The notes under the pieces are model-generated. The model did not search any database and was not told the DNA's origin. It saw only the letters and a list, made by a program, of their open reading frames with translations. From VFZS01 sp964353255 (GTDB lineage Bacteria; Acidobacteriota; Terriglobia; Bryobacterales; Bryobacteraceae), in the NCBI GenBank assembly GCA_964353255.1, contig CAYGVJ010000041.1, positions 1 through 39,321 on the forward strand: DNA of 39,321 nt. The letters run 5' to 3'. Below are positions 17,212 through 24,869 of this stretch, in pieces (the first letter of the stretch is position 1; every line of letters begins with the position of its first letter). The position numbers were made by a program, and so were the translations under genes.

Positions 17212-17279
17212 GCCGGCATTCATACCGGCCTGAAGCGGAAGCCGACTGGACAGTCGGCTGCAGGCCGGAGGCCCACCCC
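17212..17279 (-). repeat. Dispersed stem-loop repeat, copy A
   Basis: Read on the minus strand, this is GGGTGGGCCTCCGGCCTGC, then a 9-bp stem AGCCGACTG/CAGTCGGCT (17240-17248 with 17251-17259), then CTTCAGGCCGGTATGAATGC. It is clearly homologous to the element at 32385-32476, where the stem sequence differs but pairing is kept. It sits 10 bp from a dnaE2 3' remnant. Confidence 0.75.
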
Positions 17280-17288
17280 ACTGACGCC

Positions 17289-17310
17289 TCAGTGGAAGTC
17301 GTGAGAGACG
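17289..17310 (-). pseudogene. Orphan last codons of dnaE2 (VSHDFH-stop)
   Basis: The stretch 17286-17310 matches the 3' end of dnaE2 around 18932-18956 with one internal mismatch over 24-25 nt. It encodes VSHDFH and the stop on the same strand. The one difference is synonymous (TCT against TCG). It is the distal piece of a second dnaE2 3' end that has been split by the ParD/PIN module. Confidence 0.7.
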
Positions 17311-17372
17311 CTGGCTTCGGTTGCAGCGGGGCTGCGCTCCTGGGGCGTACAATCAAGGGTGAGGGCACGAGC

Positions 17373-17591
17373 ATGAACGTCACGCTATCTTCGGACCTTG
17401 AGAAGCGGGTCGAGCAGGAGCTGGCTAGCGGCCGATATCAGGACCCCAGCCAACTCATCGAGGAAGCGGTTGACTGCTTCCTCGAGCAACGGCAGCGCGG
17501 CCAGGAGCGGCTCGAGGCCCTGCGTAGAATCGGCCAGGCTGTCGATGAAGCCGGTTTGTACGAGCGAGTTTTGGTCCCCGGTCAGGGATGA
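17373..17591 (+). CDS. ParD-like ribbon-helix-helix antitoxin
   Basis: 72 aa from ATG 17373: 'MNVTLSSDLEKRVEQELASG' then 'YQDPSQLIEEAVDCFLEQ'. This is the usual RHH antitoxin layout of an N-terminal DNA-binding strand and two helices, with a charged C-terminal toxin-binding tail. A TACAAT -10-like element lies at 17348-17353. Its stop overlaps the PIN toxin start by 4 nt (ATGA), so the two are translationally coupled. The module interrupts a duplicate of the dnaE2 3' end, on the strand opposite dnaE2. Confidence 0.82.
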   Translation: MNVTLSSDLEKRVEQELASGRYQDPSQLIEEAVDCFLEQRQRGQERLEALRRIGQAVDEAGLYERVLVPGQG

Positions 17592-18166
17592 CGAGCGCTC
17601 CCATCGTTCTCCTGGACGCTTGCGTCCTGGCGAACTTTTCCCTCTGCGACACCTTGCTCCGTCTGGCGGAACCTCGGCGGCTGTATGAGCCGAAATGGTC
17701 GGAAGAGATCCTTGAGGAGACGGTCCACACCTTGGAGTCCAAGCTGGGGTGGCCGGAATCGCTGACTTCGTATCTTCGAAGCGAGTTACGAGCGCATTTC
17801 AGCCAGGCGTGGGTCGCTGGCTATGACCCGCTGATTCCGGCAATGACGAACGAAGCGTCGGACCGCCATGTTCTTGCAGCGGCTGTCCACTGCGGAGCGG
17901 CCGCTATCCTGACGTTCAACCTTCGACACTTCCAGCCGGAGTATCTTGCCCCCTGGAGGGTCGTGGCACTGCACCCTCAAGCGTTCCTCATCGAGCTGCT
18001 CCGGCAGGAGCCGGCAGTGATCGCGGCAAAGCTGCAAGAACAAGCCGCCGATCGAGGGCGGAGTCTGCCGGAGCTGCTCAAGATGCTTGATCACACGGTA
18101 CCTGGTTTTGCGGCACTGGTGTCGTCTGTACCTCACCGTCCTGGCGCTGGAGCGCGCCGTCGATGA
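17588..18166 (+). CDS. PIN-domain toxin
   Basis: 192 aa. PIN-domain ribonuclease features: Asp10 in VLLDACVLANF, a Trp-Ser-Glu-Glu-Ile region (residues 37-41), Asp92 in NEASDRHVLAAAV, and 'ILTFNLRHF' near residues 107-114. It matches the PIN_3-type toxins of about 180 residues and probably cuts RNA, being neutralised by the ParD-like partner. The last about 11 residues (PHRPGAGARRR) are encoded on the strand opposite the dnaE2 fragment at 18136-18201. The original toxin therefore probably ended near 18130 and was extended by the junction. Confidence 0.82.
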   Translation: MTSAPIVLLDACVLANFSLCDTLLRLAEPRRLYEPKWSEEILEETVHTLESKLGWPESLTSYLRSELRAHFSQAWVAGYDPLIPAMTNEASDRHVLAAAVHCGAAAILTFNLRHFQPEYLAPWRVVALHPQAFLIELLRQEPAVIAAKLQEQAADRGRSLPELLKMLDHTVPGFAALVSSVPHRPGAGARRR

Positions 18167-18201
18167 GGAGGAAGGGCTCCTCGACCAGCGTCAGGCGGTA
18201 G
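18136..18201 (-). pseudogene. Fragment of a second dnaE2 3' region
   Basis: On the minus strand this encodes YYRLTLVEEPFLLIDGALQR followed by QDG, against YRLVLVEQPFLLIDGMLQRQ in the intact DnaE2. Aligned with 19014-19079, 54 of 66 nt are identical by eye. It abuts the hicB stop on one side and overlaps the PIN toxin 3' end on the other. Confidence 0.8.
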
Positions 18202-18219
18202 TACGAGGGTTGGGTCTGC

Positions 18220-18657
18220 CTAGGCTGCTTCCTCGATCGCCACCAGCACCCTCTTGCCTAACGCTGCCAGGGCGGCCTGGAGCTTCTCGGGCTTGGAGTC
18301 GTGCTTGGGGTCGAGCATACGGCGCACCACCGTCTCGGAGCACTTGAGCCGCCGCGCTAGCTCCGAGTTGCTGATCGCCTGCTCCCGCATGGCCATATAC
18401 AGGGCGAGTTTGGGAGCCAGGTACAGCGGGACGGTAATGAGATACTGGCCCTTCCGGGGGCGCGAGGGAAGGGGGATTTCCTCCCTTTCGGTGATGCGAA
18501 AGGAGAACGCGCACCCAAGGCAGTCCGCCGCTTCTGCGAGTGCATCTTCCAGATCCTCGCCGCTGGTAAGGGCTTCCGGCAGATCAGGGAAGTTGACGAC
18601 GAAAGCCTTGCCGTCGGGTTCTGGCTTCAGGATCGCGGGGTAGCTCAAAGGAAACAT
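18220..18657 (-). CDS. hicB: HicB antitoxin
   Basis: 145 aa. The N-terminal half is the degenerate RNase-H-like HicB fold ('YPAILKPEPDGKAFVVNFPD', 'GEDLEDALAEAADCLG'). The C-terminal half is a helix-turn-helix DNA-binding domain ('ISNSELARRLKCSETVVRRM'). It should neutralise HicA and autoregulate the pair. It is transcribed after hicA with a 12-nt gap. Confidence 0.9.
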   Translation of the reverse strand: MFPLSYPAILKPEPDGKAFVVNFPDLPEALTSGEDLEDALAEAADCLGCAFSFRITEREEIPLPSRPRKGQYLITVPLYLAPKLALYMAMREQAISNSELARRLKCSETVVRRMLDPKHDSKPEKLQAALAALGKRVLVAIEEAA

Positions 18658-18669
18658 TTTGCCGCCTCC

Positions 18670-18885
18670 TCAGAATAGGTCGTGCTTGTCGATTCCCAAT
18701 TGCTGGCACATGTCGTTCAGCAAACCCTCAGGGAGCTCCTTCCTCAGGTCCTTGATCGTGCTGAAACGCCCGCCCAAGTACAGACGGCCGTGGCTGCCCT
18801 TGCCACGGTGCGGGACGTAGCGACAGGTCAGCTCTTTTTGCCGGGCAAGCCGTTTCACCCGCCTCAGGAATTCGCCAGCCTTCAC
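18670..18885 (-). CDS. hicA: HicA mRNA interferase toxin
   Basis: 71 aa, the usual HicA size. It has a dsRBD-like fold with the catalytic His32 in 'PHRGKGSHGRLYLGG', followed by 'LRKELPEGLLNDMCQQLGI', which matches the 'KEL..G.L..ILKQ' tail. Its predicted action is cleavage of mRNA. It starts 49 bp after the dnaE2 stop on the same strand, so it may share read-through from the imuAB-dnaE2 transcript. Confidence 0.9.
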   Translation of the reverse strand: MKAGEFLRRVKRLARQKELTCRYVPHRGKGSHGRLYLGGRFSTIKDLRKELPEGLLNDMCQQLGIDKHDLF

Positions 18886-18934
18886 CTGGTTTCAGCTTCG
18901 CACATAAGTGTTCGAGGGTCAAGGGCCGGCGGCC

Positions 18935-21900
18935 TCAGTGGAAGTCGTGCGAGACGGCGGTCAGGTCGGCCACCTCTAGCGGCGCCAAGCGCTCGGCCTT
19001 GACGGAAACCACGCCGTCCTGGCGCTGGAGCATGCCGTCGATCAGCAAAAACGGCTGCTCCACCAGCACCAGACGGTAGGCTGCGAAGACATCCGGCGGG
19101 ACGATCACGTTGGCGATGCCGGTTTCGTCTTCCAAACTGAGGAAGACGAAGCCGCTGGCGGTGGCCGGGCGCTGGCGCACGATGACGCAGCCGGCCACGC
19201 GCACCGCGCGGCCGTTGCTCTTCCGGGCCAGATCCGCGGCGCGGGTGACGCCTTGCGCGTTCATATCGGCGCGGCAGAAGGCCATAGGGTGCGGACCGAC
19301 AGTGACGCCGGTGCCCGAGTAGTCGGCATTCAGGCGCTCGGCGGCACTCATGGGCGCCAGCGGCGAGGCAGCCGGCGGCTCTTCCAGCCCATCGAACAGA
19401 GGGCCGGCCGGACGCGCCGCGCGCGCCGCTTCCCACAACGCGTCCCGCCGATGCGCCTGCCGGATGAAGTTCAGTGCGCCCACCTCGGCCAAGCGGGTGA
19501 TCTCATCGCGGCGCAACTCGGGGACACGGCGCACTAGGTCGTCAATGCTCGCAAACAGCCGGCGAAGACGCTCCCGCACCATGGCCTGTGCGGCCTCCTC
19601 GCGGAGGCCCTTGACGTAGCGCAGGCCCAGCCGCACCGCTCCCTGACGGTCGCGGCTCAGTTCTAACGTGCACCGCCACTGGGAGCACGTCACGTCGATG
19701 GGCAGCACCTTCAGGCCGTGGCGCTGCGCGTCCTTGATGATGGTCGAAGGATGGTAGAACCCCATGGGCTGGTTGTTGAGCAGCGCCGCGGTGAAGGCGG
19801 CCAGGTAATGGCATTTCAGGTAGGCGCTGGCGTAGGCCAGCAGGGCGAAGCTGGCGGCGTGGGATTCGGGGAAACCGTACAGCGCGAAGGCGGTGATGGA
19901 TTGCACGATGGAGTCCTGGGCCGGGCCGGTAATGCCGTTGCGGTTCATGCCGGCGCGGAGTTTCACCTCCATTTCCTTCATGCGGGCCTCGGAGCGTTTG
20001 TGCGTGAGGGCGCGGCGTAGTTCTTCGGCCTCGCCGCCCGTGAAGCCAGCGGCGATCATGGCCATGCGCAGCAACTGCTCCTGGAAGATGGGCACGCCCA
20101 GGGTCCGCTGCAGCACCGGCTCGAGCGAGGGATGCAGGCACTCTGCCGGCTCGCGGCCCTGCCGCCGCCGCAGGTACGGATGCACCATCTTGCCGGCAAT
20201 CGGCCCGGGGCGAATGATGCCCACCTGCACCACCAGGTCGTAGAACTTCTCTGGCCGCAGGCGCGGCAGGGTGGCCATCTGCGCGCGGCTCTCCACCTGA
20301 AACATGCCCACGGTGTCGGCCTTCTGAAGCGCTTCGTAAACCCGCGGGTCGTCCCCCGGTAGCTGCGCCAAATCCACCGTTTCCCCGTAGGCTTGGCGGA
20401 TCAGTTCGAGGGATTCCTCGAGCACCGCCATCATCCCCAGCCCCAGCAGGTCCACTTTGATCAGCCCCATCTCCGCGCAGTCGTCCTTGTCCCACTGCAC
20501 CACCACGCGCCCGGGCATGGTGGCCGGCTCCAGCGGAACCACCGAGTCCAGTTGCCCCTTCGAGATCACCATGCCTCCGGAATGCTGCCCCAGATGCCTC
20601 GGCAGGTCCTGCACCGCCAGGTAGAGCTCGCGGAATTTCCTTATACGCGGGTCCTTCAGATCCAGGCCCGCGTCACGGAACTGCCGCTCGCTCGAATCGG
20701 CCGGATCCTTCCACTCCCAGGCCCGCACCAGTCCGGCCAGGCGGTCCAGGACTTCCCCGTCAAAGCCCAGCACTTTGCCGACCTCGCGCACGGCCGAGCG
20801 CCCCCGGTAGGTGATCACGTTGGCGGTCATGGCGGCGCCCAACCGCCCGTAGCGCTCGTAGACGTACTGGATGACGCGCTCGCGGCGCTGGCCGCTGGGC
20901 AGATCCAGATCAATGTCCGGCCACTCGCCGCGCTCCTCCGACAGAAACCGTTCGAAGAGCAGCTCCATGCCCACCGGATCCACCGCTGTGATCCCCAGGG
21001 CGTAGCAGACCGCGCTGTTGGCCGCCGAGCCGCGCCCCTGCGCCAGAATCCCTTCCCGGCGGCAGAACTGGACGATGTCCCAGACGATGAGGAAGTAGCC
21101 CTCCAGCTTCAGCTTCTCGATCAGCGCCAGCTCGCGCTCGATCTGGCGCCGCGCGCGCTCGTGGTAAGGGCGGTAGCGCCGGCGCGCGCCCTCTTCGGTG
21201 CGCTGGCGGAGGAACGAAGCCATGGTTTCGCCCGGCGGCACCGGGTAGCGGGGAAACTCGTAGCCCAGGTCGGCCATGGTGAAGTCCAGGCGCGCGGAAA
21301 GCTCCGCCGTGTTGGCCACAGCCTCCGGCAGGTCGGCGAACAGCCGTGCCATCTCGGCGGGGCTCTTGAAGTGCCGCTCGCAGTTGCGCGCCAGCCGGCG
21401 CCCGGCGGTGGCGAGCGTAACTTTCTCGCGGACGCAGGTGAGCACGTCCAGAACCTCGCGTTCCGGGGCGGTGGCATGGCAGACTCCATTGGTGGCGAGC
21501 AGCGGCAACTGCATGCTGCGCGCCAGCTCCATCAGGGCTTGGTTGCGCGCCTCTTCCGCGCGGTTTAGATGCCGCTGAAGCTCGACGTAGACGTTTTCCC
21601 GTCCGAAGGCCGCGGCCAGCCACTCCAGCCGCCGGCGGTCCGGCTCATGGGCCAGGCAGACCAGCCCACCGGCGTGCTCGGCCAGCTCCTCCAGGGTGGC
21701 TGCGCCTTCGCCCTTAGGCGCGCGTAGCTTCATCCGCGTGATCAGGCGGCAGAGATTCTGGTAGCCTGCGCGGTTTTCGGCCAGCAGGGGGTGGATGTGG
21801 CCGTCGGTTGCGGTGACCTCGGCGCCGATGTGCGTGCGAAGGCCGGCCTGCTTGGCGGCGGCGTGAAAGCGCGGCGCGCCGTAGAGCCCATCCCGGTCCA

Positions 21901-22012
21901 GCAAGGCCACCGCCCCGATGCCCAGCTCGGCGGCCTGGGCGGCGAGATCCTCGGGCAGGGAGGCGCCGCGCAGAAAGCTGAACGCCGACCGGGCATGGAG
22001 CTCAACGTACAC
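18935..22012 (-). CDS. dnaE2: Error-prone DNA polymerase III alpha subunit (ImuC)
   Basis: 1025 aa, the normal DnaE2 length, shorter than DnaE1. An N-terminal PHP domain (VELHARSAFSFLRGASLPED) is followed by the polymerase core with the acidic motif PDIDLDLP and 'IKVDLLGLGMM'. Helix-hairpin-helix and OB-fold regions near the C-terminus include 'VAGCVIVRQRPATASGFVFL' and 'LLIDGMLQRQDG'. With ImuA and ImuB it performs damage-induced mutagenic translesion synthesis. The start is GTG 22012, 1 nt after the stop of the small basic gene. Part of its 3' end recurs at 18136-18201 and 17286-17310. Confidence 0.95.
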   Translation of the reverse strand: MYVELHARSAFSFLRGASLPEDLAAQAAELGIGAVALLDRDGLYGAPRFHAAAKQAGLRTHIGAEVTATDGHIHPLLAENRAGYQNLCRLITRMKLRAPKGEGAATLEELAEHAGGLVCLAHEPDRRRLEWLAAAFGRENVYVELQRHLNRAEEARNQALMELARSMQLPLLATNGVCHATAPEREVLDVLTCVREKVTLATAGRRLARNCERHFKSPAEMARLFADLPEAVANTAELSARLDFTMADLGYEFPRYPVPPGETMASFLRQRTEEGARRRYRPYHERARRQIERELALIEKLKLEGYFLIVWDIVQFCRREGILAQGRGSAANSAVCYALGITAVDPVGMELLFERFLSEERGEWPDIDLDLPSGQRRERVIQYVYERYGRLGAAMTANVITYRGRSAVREVGKVLGFDGEVLDRLAGLVRAWEWKDPADSSERQFRDAGLDLKDPRIRKFRELYLAVQDLPRHLGQHSGGMVISKGQLDSVVPLEPATMPGRVVVQWDKDDCAEMGLIKVDLLGLGMMAVLEESLELIRQAYGETVDLAQLPGDDPRVYEALQKADTVGMFQVESRAQMATLPRLRPEKFYDLVVQVGIIRPGPIAGKMVHPYLRRRQGREPAECLHPSLEPVLQRTLGVPIFQEQLLRMAMIAAGFTGGEAEELRRALTHKRSEARMKEMEVKLRAGMNRNGITGPAQDSIVQSITAFALYGFPESHAASFALLAYASAYLKCHYLAAFTAALLNNQPMGFYHPSTIIKDAQRHGLKVLPIDVTCSQWRCTLELSRDRQGAVRLGLRYVKGLREEAAQAMVRERLRRLFASIDDLVRRVPELRRDEITRLAEVGALNFIRQAHRRDALWEAARAARPAGPLFDGLEEPPAASPLAPMSAAERLNADYSGTGVTVGPHPMAFCRADMNAQGVTRAADLARKSNGRAVRVAGCVIVRQRPATASGFVFLSLEDETGIANVIVPPDVFAAYRLVLVEQPFLLIDGMLQRQDGVVSVKAERLAPLEVADLTAVSHDFH

Positions 22013-22013
22013 T

Positions 22014-22169
22014 TCATTCGGCCTTGAGCTTCTTCTTGTGCTTGGCCCGCCGGCCGGAGGGCACGCGCTCCAGTTCCGTCTTCCGGCTGCGGTGCGCCTG
22101 CTGCGGCGGAGCCATGGGGATGCGCTTCTTGGGCGGCTTGACGATGACGGGCTTGATCGGCTTTTTCAT
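22014..22169 (-). CDS. Small basic protein between imuB and dnaE2
   Basis: 51 aa from ATG 22169, with GGGAG upstream. It is extremely basic and Pro-rich (MKKPIKPVIVKPPKKRIP, later HRSRKTELERVPSGRR and a KHKKKLKAE tail) and is probably disordered and nucleic-acid binding. It begins 10 bp after the imuB stop and ends 1 nt before the dnaE2 GTG, so it is embedded in the operon and could couple dnaE2 translation. I recognise no family. Confidence 0.65.
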   Translation of the reverse strand: MKKPIKPVIVKPPKKRIPMAPPQQAHRSRKTELERVPSGRRAKHKKKLKAE

Positions 22170-22179
22170 GGGCGCTCCC

Positions 22180-23442
22180 TCAATCGTAGCTGCCCTCGAG
22201 GTACCAGCCACCGCCCCGGCGGTCCAGGTAGACGCGATAGAGCGCTTCGTCGCTCAACGCCACGTCCCATTCGTCGCGGTCCCAGGCTTCGTAGGTCCAC
22301 CAGTCACCCGAGGTGCGCCAGGGGCCGGCGAGCCCTACCACCCTGCCACGCACCTCGCGCGCCTGGAGGCGAGCCGGACGCCCGGCCGGGGCTTCAACCT
22401 CGGCCCGGAGCGGAGGCCGGAAGCGGCGCAAGGTCAGGGGAAGCGGCTGCGAAGAAATCAAACAGGCAGGAATGCCTGTTCTACTGAGCCGAAACGCGTC
22501 CGGGCGGTGCGTGTCCTCTCGCTCCGGCCAGCCCACGTTGCCTTCCCCCACCAGGCCGGCAATCCGGGCCAGCGTCAGCTCCAGTTTCGCTGGCTCAGGC
22601 GCGGGCGGCAGAAACAAGCCCTCCTGAAGGAAACGCGGCTCCCCCGGCCGCGCCGACAAGGATACCCCCACTATCGGCGCCTGCGGTGGATGGGCCTCCA
22701 GATCCAGCCGCAGCAGTTTCAGCAACGCCCCGCCATCCCGCATCGGGACCGGCAGGCGGAGCAGGCGCGCATGCTCGCTGCGGTCCTCGAGGGCCAGCCG
22801 GAGGTGAAGCTCCTGGGCCGCCAAGCCGCAGGAGGCCAGGCGCATGCACAGCCCGTTCAGCAAGCGCGCTATCAGAAAGGCCAGCGGCTCCAGCAGCGTC
22901 AGCGGATCTTCGAGTTCCAGGGCTTCCTCGAAGGCGCGTGCGGGCTGCTCCGGAACCAGCGGGCGGCGGCCGGCGCCCCGCGCCAGCTTGTGCAGCCCGG
23001 CGCCCTCCACTCCCAGGCGCTCCACCAGACCCGCCTCCGGCAAGGCTGCCAGATCGCGGCAGGTCCGTATGCCCCAGCGCGCCAGCGTCTCAGCCGTCTC
23101 CGGCGACGGCGCCAGGACTTCCGCCGGAAGCCTGGAGAGAAACTCCGCCTCCCGCCCGGGCGGGATCACGGTGACTCCCTTCCATCCCCGCGCGGCATGC
23201 ACAGCCGCCTCCGGGTTGGCCGCAACCGCCACGCTGGCCGGCAGCCCCATTTGGGCAGCGCGCCGGGCGATGGCTCCAGCCAGCTCCGCCGGCGCGCCGA
23301 ACAGGCGCGTGAGACCGCTCGCATCCAGCACTACCGTGCCCGCGGTCACGCGCTCCAGGCGCGGAGAAAAAGCGCGGGCGCACTCCACCAGCAAAGCCTC
23401 CCCGGAAGGCGAAACCGCGGGCGCATAAATGCAGGCGAACAT
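22180..23442 (-). CDS. imuB: ImuB, Y-family polymerase-like protein
   Basis: 420 aa. It is related to DinB-type polymerases but belongs to the catalytically inert ImuB group that tethers ImuA and DnaE2 to the sliding clamp. Recognisable parts are 'MFACIYAPAV' at the N-terminus, 'GTVVLDASGLTRLFG', 'LARWGIRTCRDLAALPEAGL' (HhH region), 'THRPDAFRL', and a C-terminal 'SGDWWTYEAWDRDEWDVALS' typical of ImuB. About residues 319-329 (SRTGIPACLIS) encode an in-frame stem-loop repeat that looks inserted between 'HRPDAFRL' and 'LRRFRPP'. The gene is 6 nt downstream of imuA. Confidence 0.9.
   Translation of the reverse strand: MFACIYAPAVSPSGEALLVECARAFSPRLERVTAGTVVLDASGLTRLFGAPAELAGAIARRAAQMGLPASVAVAANPEAAVHAARGWKGVTVIPPGREAEFLSRLPAEVLAPSPETAETLARWGIRTCRDLAALPEAGLVERLGVEGAGLHKLARGAGRRPLVPEQPARAFEEALELEDPLTLLEPLAFLIARLLNGLCMRLASCGLAAQELHLRLALEDRSEHARLLRLPVPMRDGGALLKLLRLDLEAHPPQAPIVGVSLSARPGEPRFLQEGLFLPPAPEPAKLELTLARIAGLVGEGNVGWPEREDTHRPDAFRLSRTGIPACLISSQPLPLTLRRFRPPLRAEVEAPAGRPARLQAREVRGRVVGLAGPWRTSGDWWTYEAWDRDEWDVALSDEALYRVYLDRRGGGWYLEGSYD
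22461..22480. repeat. Stem-loop repeat inside imuB
   Basis: AACAGGCA (22461-22468) pairs with TGCCTGTT (22473-22480) over a GGAA loop. On the coding strand it contributes the in-frame peptide RTGIPAC. The motif looks like a mobile REP-type palindrome tolerated within the gene. Confidence 0.6.
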
Positions 23443-23448
23443 CTGGCT

Positions 23449-24099
23449 TTACCCCATCGCCCGGACTTGGAATGCCGCCGAGGCTGAAGCCACCGGCTTG
23501 CGCCGGCTGACTTCAAAAAGCGCCCCGCGGAGGAGCCGGGAACAGCCCGGGGTCCCAGACCAGGTCGCGCGCCCCTTCTTCAGCTCCAAAATCAGCGAGG
23601 CGCACGAGGGCGCGCACGAGGTTTGCCCCACCAGCACCAGCACGGTGGGAGTGTTCTCGATGGCGCGGCGCAGGCGGAACCAGCACACCAGCGGGATGCG
23701 GCGCGCCAGGCGCGGCGGCACGTCTCCCAGATCCAGGACCACGCAGCCGAACCCTCCGCCCTGCACCAGCAGATCCGCCGCCCGCAGCGCGTGTTCCGCT
23801 TTCCCGGCGCAGCGCACCCAAAGCAACCGGCTCAGATCCACTCCCGCAGCCGCCGCCGAGGCGGGATCAAAAGCGTCCCCGGCATCCACCAGGGCGCAGG
23901 TTTCCTGCCGGCGGGCGGCCTCCGCCAGGATCGCCAGCACCAGGCTGGTGCGCCCCGAAGAAACCGGGCCGAGAACCTCGGTGAGTGCGCCCCGCGGCAG
24001 CCCGCCGCTGAGGGCATCGACTTCGGCTACGCCGGTGGGGACAAGCTCCGGTGCGGGCCGTGCTTTCCAGGGTGCAAGGGAGTGCAAGGGGGCGCTCAT
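23449..24099 (-). CDS. imuA: ImuA-like RecA-fold protein
   Basis: 216 aa. A RecA/SulA-like ATPase-fold partner of the mutasome: 'ELVPTGVAEVDALSGGLPRG', a Walker A-like loop GPVSSGRTS (44-52) in which the usual Lys is Arg, and a Walker B-like strand 'FGCVVLDLGDV'. The missing lysine is common in accessory RecA-like proteins and suggests weak or no ATP hydrolysis (inference). It is the first gene of the imuA-imuB-small-dnaE2 operon and is divergent from the AbrB/VapC pair. Confidence 0.82.
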   Translation of the reverse strand: MSAPLHSLAPWKARPAPELVPTGVAEVDALSGGLPRGALTEVLGPVSSGRTSLVLAILAEAARRQETCALVDAGDAFDPASAAAAGVDLSRLLWVRCAGKAEHALRAADLLVQGGGFGCVVLDLGDVPPRLARRIPLVCWFRLRRAIENTPTVLVLVGQTSCAPSCASLILELKKGRATWSGTPGCSRLLRGALFEVSRRKPVASASAAFQVRAMG

Positions 24100-24117
24100 A
24101 TTCGCTTTTTCTTCGCC

Positions 24118-24152
24118 TGTTCAAGTTTGACAGATCGGCGCATGCATGTCAA
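24118..24152 (-). promoter_or_regulatory. imuA promoter with candidate SOS operator
   Basis: On the minus strand, -35 is TTGACA (24152-24147) and, after 17 bp, -10 is CAAACT (24129-24124). An imperfect palindrome TGTCAAACTTGAACA (24132-24118) covers the -10, as expected for a LexA-type repressor site. The LexA motif of this lineage is not known to me, so the operator call is weak. Confidence 0.45.
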
Positions 24153-24165
24153 GCCCCGGCGGGTC

Positions 24166-24229
24166 TGTATTACCTTGCTCCGTTGTATTACCCCATCCAA
24201 ACGGGTATACTAAAACAGGACGTATTACA
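24166..24229 (+). promoter_or_regulatory. Promoter-operator of the AbrB/VapC module
   Basis: TGTATTACC occurs at 24166-24174 and 24184-24192, exactly 18 bp apart. A variant CGTATTACA lies at 24221-24229. The second copy overlaps the -35 (TTGTAT, 24183-24188). A -10 TATACT lies at 24206-24211 after a 17-bp spacer. This is a typical layout for autorepression by the antitoxin. Confidence 0.6.
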
Positions 24230-24456
24230 TGGAAACCACTGTCACCGTCAAGGGCCAAATCGTCATCCCCGCGCCCCTTCGCCACAAGTACGGCATCAAG
24301 AAGGGCACCAAGGTCCGCGTCTACGAAGAGGGCGGCAAGATCGTCCTTGAGCCAGTGGATCTTGAAAGACTCCTGCGCAGCCTGGAGGGATCCCTGAAGG
24401 GATCTGGAGCCTTCGAGGAGTTCTTGGCGGAGCGGGCCAGAGAACGCGAGTTGTAG
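24229..24456 (+). CDS. AbrB-family (VapB-like) antitoxin
   Basis: 75 aa. It has a swapped-hairpin AbrB domain (METTVTVKGQIVIPAPLRHK, 'GTKVRVYEEGGKIVLEPVD') and a C-terminal charged tail (FEEFLAERAREREL) for toxin binding. It should repress its own promoter through the GTATTAC repeats. It ends 1 nt before the toxin start. Confidence 0.9.
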   Translation: METTVTVKGQIVIPAPLRHKYGIKKGTKVRVYEEGGKIVLEPVDLERLLRSLEGSLKGSGAFEEFLAERAREREL

Positions 24457-24457
24457 T

Positions 24458-24862
24458 GTGCCACAGCTCCGCTTGGTCTTCGACACCTGGCCACTAATGG
24501 CCTACTTCACGGGGCAACCTGCCAGCAGTAGGGTGCGCGAAATGATTCGCGAGGCCAGGACTACAGGGACGCCGTTGTCCATGACTGCGGTGAACCTCGG
24601 AGAGGTCTGGTACAGCATCGCGCGCAGGTTTTCAGAGTCGGTTGCGGATGAGACCGTGGAAAACGTCTGGAGTCTGGGATTCGAGATCACGACGCCCGAC
24701 TGGCCCCTCACCCGCGAGGCAGCGCGCCTGAAGGCCCACTACCGGCTCGCCTATGCCGACTGCTTTGCGGCCGCACTGGCGCGGCAGCTCGGCGGTGAAC
24801 TGGTGACCGGCGATCCCGAGTTCCGGCGACTGGAGGAAGAAGTCAGAATCCGGTGGCTGTAA
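24458..24862 (+). CDS. VapC-type PIN ribonuclease toxin
   Basis: 134 aa from GTG 24458. All four acidic PIN residues are visible: Asp9 (LVFDTWPLMAYF), Glu49 (NLGEVWY), Asp101 (LAYADCFAAALA) and Asp119 (VTGDPEF). It is an RNase neutralised by the upstream AbrB-type antitoxin. It ends 7 bp before the convergent ABC permease gene. Confidence 0.9.
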   Translation: MPQLRLVFDTWPLMAYFTGQPASSRVREMIREARTTGTPLSMTAVNLGEVWYSIARRFSESVADETVENVWSLGFEITTPDWPLTREAARLKAHYRLAYADCFAAALARQLGGELVTGDPEFRRLEEEVRIRWL

Positions 24863-24869
24863 AGGCTCT

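Noticed and set aside
17092..17352. Minus-strand frame of 86 codons between the kinase and the ParD gene
   Set aside because: It crosses a stem-loop repeat and the dnaE2 scrap; only the adjacent frame around 17000-17160 shows kinase homology.
20393..21568. A 391-codon plus-strand frame
   Set aside because: It is antisense to dnaE2, His/Gln/Arg-rich, with no recognisable fold.
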